Source of the DNA: Larix kaempferi
Lineage: Eukaryota > Streptophyta > Pinopsida > Pinales > Pinaceae
Direction of reading: 5' to 3'
Assembly: GCA_027924585.1 (NCBI GenBank)
Contig: BSBM01001664.1
Coordinates: forward strand, 806,001 to 870,000
Length of the DNA stretch: 64,000 nt
Below are positions 57,524-64,000 of this stretch, in pieces; within the stretch, counting starts at the first letter, position 1; every line of letters starts with the position of its first letter. The notes below the pieces were generated by a model. The model made no database searches, had not been told where the DNA came from, and saw nothing but the letters and a program-made list of their open reading frames with translations. A program made the position numbers and the translations under genes.

Positions 57524-59477
57524 GGCATTTCGGACTGTAGTACATGTCCAGAACAGGTGTCCCCACTCATCCTTGGGGAGGAAGACACCTGAGGAGGTAT
57601 TCACGGGCACTAGACCAGATGTGAGTCAACTACGCATATTTGGGAGTGTCTGTTATTGTCACATTCATGCTGACACTAGGAAGAAGTTGGACCCTTCAGG
57701 AGAGAAAGGGCTACTAGTTGGTTATAGCGAGATTTCTAAGGCGTACAGGGTATATATTATGGCTTGCAAGAGGATCATTATGAGCAGGGATGTCCAGTTT
57801 GATAAGGACAAGGCCTTACGAAGATCTATGGACTTACCAGCACAGGAGCAGCCAACACAGGAATCGGGAGTCAAGTTGGAGGAGCCATAGGTACAGGTAT
57901 AGACACAGGGCACAGGTTCTGGTAGTCAGAGGGAGTCAGTTGGACAGGATCCTATGGTCATTGACTTGGAGGATGAGCAACAGCAGGAGGAGGATATTCA
58001 TTAGCCACAGCAGGTAGACTATAGGCCACGGCCTAGGTGGTATAGGTCCACAGTTCAGAATTCCGAGTAGATGAATCTTCCACAGAGCTCCATGAGGCGG
58101 AGCAAACCACCAGATAGACTTAGCTATATGGCACTGATGATGGAGCTGATTAACTCTGAGCCTTCCAGTTTCGAGTAGGCTACACAACATGATGTGTGGC
58201 AAGAAGCCATGGTTGAGGAGTATGACTCCATCATGAAAAACCAAGTGTGGGAGGTTGTGTCGAGGCCATCAGGTAAAAGGGTGGTAGGATCCAGGTGGAT
58301 TGACAAGGTAAAGCTTGCAGCAGACGGAAGCGTGGAGAAGTATAAGGTGCGCTTCACGGAAAAGGGGTATTCGTAGAAAGAAGGTATTGACTATGAGGAG
58401 ACCTTAGCCCATGTCGCCAGATATTCTTCTATTCGAACTATTCTCTCATTGGCAGCGAAGATGGGTTGGGGCGTTCATTAGATAGACGTGAAGACTGCCT
58501 TCCTCAACGGAGTCATAGAGGAAGAGGTATTTATTAAGCAGCCAGAGGGGTTCGAGGTGGAGAGCAGGGAATCTCATGTATGCAGGTTGTAGAGAGCTCT
58601 TTATGGGCTTAAGCAGGCACCTCGAGCATGGTACTCGAGGATCGACAGCTATCAACGGGAGATGGGATTCTAGCGGAGTGAGGTAGACTACAACCTGTAC
58701 TTTTTGTGAAGTGAGGTACCTCTCATACTGGTACTATATGTAGATGATCTCTTTCTTATAGGAGATGAGACGCTGATTGAGGACTGCAAGTCCAATCTTG
58801 CAGTAGAGTTTGAGATGAAAGACCTTGGGTTGATCCATTACTTCCTAGGTCTGGAGGTTTGGCAGAGAGATGGGTGCGTCTTCATTGGTTATGGGAAGTA
58901 TGCAGTGGAGATCTTGAGGAGATTCAAGATGGAGGACTTTAGGCCCATGTCCACGCCTCTAGTTACCAACTGGAGGAAGATTGATGTATCGAGTTCAGAG
59001 GAGTTTGATCCTACATTGTATTTCCATCTTATCGAGTCACTTATGTATCTGGTCAACACATGACCAGACATTAGCCTTGCAATAAACTCTTTGAGTTAGT
59101 TCATGGTGGACCCTTGGAGAGTACATTGGACAGCTGCGAAGCATGTGCTTCATTACATCAGAGGCACAATGGAGTATGGATTGGTTTATGATTGCAGTGG
59201 GAATATACAGTTAGCAGGCTTTACAGATGCTGGCTGGGCAGGATGTGTAGAAGACAAGAAGAGCACTTGAGGTTGTTGCTTTAGCATTGGTTTAGGGGTT
59301 GTCTCTTGGTTCAGCAGGAAGCAAAAGTCAGTTGCATTGAGCTCAATAGAGGTTGAGTACATGGAAGCCAGTATGGAAGCATGTGAGGGGATGTGGCTGA
59401 GAAAGTTGCTCTCAAGGTTATTCGAGAGTGAGTTGGAGACTACGATAGTTCACTGTGACAATCAGAGTGGCATTAAC
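57524..59477 (+). pseudogene. pol: copia 1 integrase end, reverse transcriptase, RNase H start
   Basis: One reading frame runs through without frameshift. Integrase C-terminus: TVVHVQNRCPHSSLGRKTPE and GYSEISKAYRVY. Reverse transcriptase: QEAMVEEYDSIMKNQVWEVV, WIDKVKLAADGSVEKYKVRF, IDVKTAFLNGV with a catalytic Asp, ALYGLKQAPRAWY, and LYVDDLFLIG with the YVDD pair. RNase H: AGFTDAGWAG, LSSIEVEYMEAS, HCDNQSGIN. The frame holds ten TAG (57888, 57900, 58002, 58068, 58176, 58374, 58479, 58590, 58671, 59097) and three TGA (58707, 59061, 59268), no TAA. Catalytic residues survive, but translation is impossible. The frame ends at the TRIM insertion. Confidence 0.95.
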
Positions 59478-60429
59478 TGATCCGAATTTTAGGGGGCATA
59501 TGGTCTAAATTCGGATGTATAAGCCATAAAAGCATTAAATGGAGAGGCCACCCTCTCCCATCCATGGTATTTGGTAGTACATAGTTTTGGCCCATGGTAT
59601 GGCCTCAAGACACATTGGAATAATGCTATATAAATGCCTAGCAAGCCTTCTCATAATAACAAGTTACTCATTTGGTTTTTATCCTACATTTCTCTTATTT
59701 TATTGAGTTATTATTGGGGTATTGGTTCTGAGTGTCTTTCTTAGTATAGTTTGAGAGGTGAGGCTCAAAGAACCCTCTTTGAGCCTCACCTCTCCATGTG
59801 GCATATTTATTCTATGTTTGTCCATTTATGTTATTCATAGCCTAGATCTCACAACTTTGTATATCTCATAGTTGGTTCATTGTTCGCTTCAGTTTTGAAG
59901 CTATCTCTTCTCCTCCTCTCTCGGCATTCAAGCCCTCCGGTTCTTAGCTCCCAAGATCCGAAACGGTTATGGGTCAACCACACAAAACCCTTCTCTTTAT
60001 TGGCAACTAGCACATTATAATCATGGGTATCTTTTTAGTATGAAATGATGGGGACCATCATTTTCTAAGGGGGGAGGAATGATCCGAATTTTAGGGGGCA
60101 TATGGTCTAAATTCGGATGTATAAGCCATAAAAGCATTAAATGGAGAGGCCACCGTCTCCCATTTAATCATAAAAGCATTAAATGGAGAGGCCACCCTCT
60201 CCCATCCATGGTATTTGATAGTACATAGTTTTGGCCCATGGTAGGGCCTCAAGACACATTGTAATAATGCTATATAAAGGCCTAGCAAGCCTTCTCATAA
60301 TAACAAGTTACTCATTTGGTTTCTATCATACATTTCTCTTATTTTATTGAGTTATTATTGGGGTATTGGTTCTAAGTGTCTTTCTTAGTATAGTTTGAGA
60401 GGTGAGGCTCGCTCCCAAGATCCGGATCA
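59478..60429 (+). mobile_element. TRIM (small noncoding LTR retrotransposon, 952 bp)
   Basis: Two direct repeats beginning TGATCCGAATTTTAGGGGG (59478 and 60080). The 3' copy ends GATCCGGATCA at 60429. Target duplication TTAAC on both sides (59473-59477, 60430-60434). The internal part is only about 115 bp and ends in a purine tract, CTAAGGGGGGAGGAA, just before the 3' LTR. TATA boxes GCTATATAAA lie in both LTRs (about 59625 and 60270). It has no coding capacity, so it depends on enzymes from another element. The primer-binding site is not clear. Removal restores the RNase H frame. Confidence 0.93.
59753..59794. repeat. 19-bp perfect hairpin in the TRIM 5' LTR
   Basis: GAGAGGTGAGGCTCAAAGA (59753-59771), a 4-base loop ACCC, and its exact complement (59776-59794). 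In the 3' LTR about 160 bp including most of this hairpin are missing; the deletion begins inside the hairpin at GAGGCTC (about 60409). Confidence 0.95.
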
Positions 60430-60434
60430 TTAAC

Positions 60435-60652
60435 CTATCTAAGAATCCAGTGTTTCATGACCGGAGCAAACACATAAACATTCGGTATCACTTCCTGAGG
60501 GATTGTGTTCAAAGAGGAACCATTCAATTGGAGTACATTCAGATAGATGAGCAGGTGGCAGACACATTCACCAAGGCACTTTGCAAACACAAGTTTGTGA
60601 AGTTCAAAGACAAGAAGGGTCGGTACCAAATCCCTTCCTCGTTGAGAGGGAG
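60435..60652 (+). pseudogene. pol: copia 1 RNase H C-terminus and purine tract
   Basis: LSKNPVFHDRSKHINIRYHF, VQRGTIQLEYIQIDEQVADT and TKALCKHKF are the usual end of copia RNase H. It continues the frame interrupted at 59477. A purine-rich run, GTTGAGAGGGAG (60641-60652), abuts the 3' LTR. Confidence 0.93.
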
Positions 60653-60769
60653 TGTTAGAAAGTGGCAACAAGGAAGGTCTTCTATCATTTGCATGTGTCC
60701 TTGCATGATGAAAGACATAAAATAGGAAGCCAAATGGATTAATGCCTTTATCCAAAGTTTAGACTTATG
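60653..60769 (+). mobile_element. copia 1 3' LTR, first 117 bp only
   Basis: TGTTAGAAAGTGG(C/A)AACAAGG matches the 5' LTR at 53141 to about 60767, then stops where copia 2 begins. Confidence 0.93.
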
Positions 60770-62453
60770 TGTTGATGTTATAGCTATGTGAGGCATCCTC
60801 ACTAGCCCAAGCCGACTTGAAATGTAAAACAAATAATAAATGTAATTTTATATTGTAAAAAGACAAGCTGGCCCAGTAAGGGAATTTTGTGAAAAGTAAT
60901 GTATAAATAGAAGTGCTACTTCCCTCATTTCATCATCCTCCCCAAGCAAGTTCACTTAAGTAGAGTGGTTCGCATTTTCTGGGTTGGAGAAGACTTGTGG
61001 AGCAGATTTCTTAAGCATTGACTCAGTTTGTACATTTTATCTTCTTTGTACTAAATCTCAAAGTAAGAAAGGGTTGTTGGGTTTTTCCCGAGTTTGGGTT
61101 TTCCTAGGGTAAACTATTGCAATGTTGCACGACTCGGACTCGGCTGGCATGTGACTCGTCGACTCGGGAAAGACTCGGGGGAGACTCGGCCAAACTCTGC
61201 AAATAGGAAAAAAGCTTCAAATATGGTAAAATTTGGGCACACTTGAAGGACCAAGTAGTAACGCCAAGGCAGTGGCTGCAACTGTGAAGTCAAGTGGACA
61301 AGATAATAATCTATGTCACATGGTTCCGGTTCGACAAGGTTGAAGTTCAATTCAAATTCGAATTTTCCAATAAAGTTCAACATTAAATTTGTCAATATAA
61401 ATATTTTATAAATTAACTTATCAAACATAATTTTATATTACATTTATATATAAAAGAACATTTAATATTTAATATAATAAAATGTGCAATATAATATATT
61501 TATAGTTAATATTTTATAAATTAACTTAACAAATATACTTTTATATTACATTTATATATACAAAATAAAAGCTTACGCTTTTTTCTTTTGGAAAAAAAAA
61601 ATATACAAAATAAATTAATATTTAATATAATAAATTGTGAAATATCATAATACATTTATATCTAACATAATAAATACTTTTATATTACATTTATATATAC
61701 AAAATAAATTAATATTTAATATAGTAAGTTGTGCAATATCATAATACATTTATATCTAATATAATAAATTTTGCAATATCATAATATTTTTATAGTTAAT
61801 AGTTAAAATATAAAAAAATATTCTAGTTAATAGTTAAAATATAAAAATGTATTTACTATAAACTATAATAAACCATGCAACTAAGAGTAAGCTTATACAC
61901 GAATTAAATTAGAACATTAGTTTTTTAAAACATTAATGAACTTTGAACTTCGAACACCCCGTCCTGCACATTCTGGAGACAAAGTCGTGGAACTTCAAAC
62001 ACCCCGTCCTGCACATTCCGGAGACAAAGTCGTGGGCGCGCACTCAATGACTAACCTATTAGCTATCAGAATGTGATTTAGCAATCGGAATACCCATCGG
62101 GAATTTTGGCAATCAGAATACCCATCGGCGGTTCGACAATTTGGCGTCCGCTCTATCATTTCTGTGGGGGCGTATGTTCCCTTTGACAGCAGAGTCCAAG
62201 CGAGTAAGGTCGTGTTTGGGCTGAGTTTTCGCGAGTTCCACGAGCTTGCCAAGTTGGGGCAAGTTCCACGAGTTCAGGACGAGTCTGCTGCGAGTAACCG
62301 GTTCGAGGGTTGACTCGTCCTTACTCGCGAGTATGGGGCGAGTGGTGCTTCATTGAACTATTGTGTCTCTTGTTTCTGTGCATAGTTGTTCTTTCAATGA
62401 TCCTTTTATTTGCTTATGTGTTTATTATGTTGTTATTAGTCAAAACACTAACA
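60770..62453 (+). mobile_element. copia 2 5' LTR, split by a hAT element
   Basis: Begins TGTTGATGTTATAG and ends AACACTAACA. TATA box TATAAATAG near 60902. Without the 1,236-bp insertion and one 8-bp duplicate the LTR is about 440 bp. The TGTTGATG start and CTAACA end equal those of the LTR at 905-1479, so the two may be relatives. Confidence 0.88.
61120..62355. mobile_element. Non-autonomous hAT element (1,236 bp) in copia 2 LTR
   Basis: Terminal inverted repeats CAATGTTGCACGACTCG and CAATGAAGCACCACTCG (14 of 17 identical). Perfect 8-bp target duplication AACTATTG (61112-61119 and 62356-62363). Both subterminal regions carry repeated GACTCG/ACTCG motifs (left about six within 70 bp), likely transposase-binding sites. 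The interior is AT-rich and noncoding, with a 43-bp tandem duplication at about 61943-62033 (CACCCCGTCCTGCACATTC). Confidence 0.93.
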
Positions 62454-62465
62454 TGGTTTCATAGT
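62454..62465 (+). other. copia 2 primer-binding site, mutated
   Basis: TGGTTTCATAGT directly follows the LTR; it keeps nine of twelve bases of TGGTATCAGAGC. Confidence 0.75.
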
Positions 62466-62814
62466 TATACTGAAAGTTACTATTGTCGAGAACTAGGGTT
62501 TGGAATTTCTCCAACTTTCAACCATCAATTTGATTCGATCTTACCTTCATTGAGCTCGCCTCAGCAAGGCGAATTTTTCTGTCAAAGTAGAATTTCATTC
62601 TGAAAATTTTCAATTTTGACCTAATTTTTGAGGTTGCTGCAGAATTAGGGTTTACTATTTTTCAGTGTTCCAACCACAGATTTGGAAGAAAAGAAGGTTC
62701 ATTCAACTCGCCTTAGGAGGGCGAATTCATCTGTGGAAGTGGTTTTCTCAAAATCCAAATTTATTTTTGACCTAGCTCCTGCTAGGGTTTCTGCAGATCT
62801 AGTACTCACTCAAA
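62466..62814 (+). other. copia 2 leader
   Basis: Untranslated region before gag. GCCT(C/T)AG(C/G)AAGGCGAATTT-like motifs occur twice. The frame at 62310-62603 is not supported. Confidence 0.6.
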
Positions 62815-63600
62815 ATGTCAAGCATCAAGGTTGAAGATAGGCTTGATGGAGCATCAAACTACTATTCATGGAAGTCTAGAGTGCTTATTGCTCTAGAAAA
62901 AAATGATTTACTAAACTTTGTCACAGAAGGAGTGACAGAACCAGTAGAAGCTTCAGAGAAGACTCAATGGAAGAAGAATGATGCCAAGGCAAGGAGGATA
63001 CTAATAGATTCAGTTAAGGATCATTTGATTTCTCATATTTCTCAAAAGAAGACAACAAAGGAAATATTTGACTCATTGAAGAAGTTGTTTGAGAACAAAA
63101 ACATTAATAGGGCTCTTTCCCTAAAGGCAACAAATCTCAAGCATCAAGATGTCTAGATCAGGCACCATAGCTTCATGAAGATCACAGAGACAAAAGATAA
63201 GTTGGCAACAATTGGTGAAATTATTGCAGACAGAGAGTTGGTCATGATGACCTTGAATGGTCTCCCTCAATCTTGGGAACCCTTCACCCGAAGCATATCG
63301 GGAAGATCAGAACTACCCAATTTTGAAAGACTATGGGCAGACTGTACACAAGAAGAAACAAGACTTGTGATCAGAGCCAAGATTTAAGAACCTCATGATG
63401 AAGACCAAGCCCTCATTACACATACCAAGAAGAAAGGAAAGAATAACTTTGGACGAAAAGACAAAGGCAGAAGACCAAGCCCTAATCCTGATCAAAGGAA
63501 GAAGAAGGACATGTTGAAGGTTCAATGCTATAAATGCAGAAAGTTTGGCCACTTCTAGAGCCAATGCAATTCACAGAAGAGGAAAGAACATGCCTCTGCA
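62815..63600 (+). pseudogene. gag: copia 2 Gag
   Basis: MSSIKVEDRLDGASNYYSWK is a standard copia Gag start. The core continues ARRILIDSVKDHLISHISQK and KEIFDSLKKLFENKN, with TAG at 63154 in place of Gln, then MTLNGLPQSWEPFTRSISG, TAA at 63385, and a zinc knuckle CYKCRKFGHF*SQC with a TAG at 63556 inside it. All four zinc ligands remain. All breaks are in-frame stops, without frameshift up to about 63820. It is related to copia 1 Gag but clearly a different lineage. Confidence 0.93.
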
Positions 63601-64000
63601 GCTGATGTGGATGAAGAAACTCAACCAAACAAATTGAAGAAGACAGAAGAATTATTCTTCATCTCAACTTTATCAGGTACTGTTCCTACTGATAATAATG
63701 TTTGGTTGTTAGACAGTGGTGCTTCTAAGCATATGATAGGTTACAAGGAGTTTCTCTCAAACCTAGATGAGAGAGAATCGCATCTAAGAGTGGTCCTTGG
63801 AGATGATGCTAGATATATACAGTGAAAGGAATTGGGACAACCTCCTTTCAGTTAGATTTTGGTGATTCTCTGCATTTGAGATAAGTATTATATGTACCAG
63901 GTGTGAAAAGAAATATTGTCTCTATCTCAGCACTAGAAGACAAGTGTTACAAAGTTCCCTTCTCAGACGGAAAGGTTCTTGCATGGCACGAGACTTCCAC
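63601..64000 (+). pseudogene. pol: copia 2 protease, continuing beyond the window
   Basis: Active site VWLLDSGASKHMIG at about 63700, followed by VVLGDDARY. A frameshift near 63822 moves the rest (GIGTTSFQLDFGDSLHL, then a stop, then VLYVPGVKRNIVSISALEDK) to another frame. Integrase and later domains are expected past 64000. Confidence 0.9.

Larger units (their letters stand above)
53141..60769 (+). mobile_element. Ty1/copia element 1, old, carrying three nested insertions
   Basis: Order: 5' LTR, primer-binding site, gag, protease, integrase, reverse transcriptase, RNase H, purine tract, 3' LTR fragment. Integrase before reverse transcriptase is the copia order. Insertions at 54450-54733, 56246-57523 and 59478-60429 each interrupt coding sequence; without them the element would be about 5.1 kb plus the missing LTR part. 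The shared 115 bp of the LTRs differ at about five sites (about 4%), so it is older than the gypsy at 1950. Confidence 0.95.

Noticed and set aside
57524-59477. TAG read as glutamine (alternative genetic code) in copia 1
   Set aside because: The gypsy pol in the same window is open under the standard code, and CAG/CAA codons are also used for Gln in this frame. TGA stops, frameshifts elsewhere in copia 1 and C-to-T decay explain it better.

Overview
The window reads as transposon-dominated nuclear DNA of a seed plant. Evidence: LTR-retrotransposon primer-binding sites match the 3' end of plant initiator-Met tRNA (TGGTATCAGAGC type), the coding remnants are plant-type Ty1/copia, Ty3/gypsy, hAT and LINE proteins, insertions are nested several levels deep, and I see no intact host gene, rRNA or tRNA. 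Old nested repeats with long AT-rich noncoding stretches would suit a gymnosperm, but I cannot prove the lineage from the sequence.

Layout. 1-1947: tail of a copia pol, a seven-copy 40-45 bp repeat, an LTR followed directly by a primer-binding site and leader. 1950-7663: a nearly complete, fairly young Ty3/gypsy element (5' LTR truncated, gag and pol long and open, 3' LTR complete). 7664-18568: a short copia gag remnant, then a ~5.3 kb noncoding unit present twice in tandem, each copy with an LTR-like core (purine tract, TATA box). 18569-26500: noncoding DNA with several local and dispersed duplications, including a possible tRNA-derived SINE family. 26500-36290: very AT-rich DNA with (TA)n tracts, a recurring GTATGCAACT minisatellite, a hairpin pair, and minus-strand pseudogene pieces including an RNase H-like domain. 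36293-36950: LINE reverse-transcriptase fragment. 38989-45572: a 6.6 kb hAT transposon, recognisable from its ends and its minus-strand transposase, interrupted by about 3.2 kb of retroelement-like DNA. 47390-48470: gypsy RNase H/integrase remnant. 48500-53140: tandem repeats, a 20-bp perfect hairpin, a clean solo LTR with target-site duplication, and a minus-strand LTR end.

53141-64000 is the most informative part. A copia element was split by three later insertions: a 284-bp MITE-like element, a 1,278-bp hAT-like element and a 952-bp TRIM. Each has a target duplication, and removing each one restores the host reading frame. Its 3' LTR was cut by a second copia element, whose own 5' LTR carries a 1,236-bp non-autonomous hAT. 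The first copia's pol keeps one reading frame for about 2 kb with ten TAG and three TGA stops but no TAA, which looks like decay of methylated CAG/CGA sites.

Nothing here forms a functional pathway. The genes are related by insertion order: old copia, then DNA transposons and a TRIM inside it, then a second copia, then another hAT. The TRIM and the young gypsy share LTR ends (TGATCC...ATCCGGATCA), so the gypsy may be the kind of element that mobilises the TRIM.
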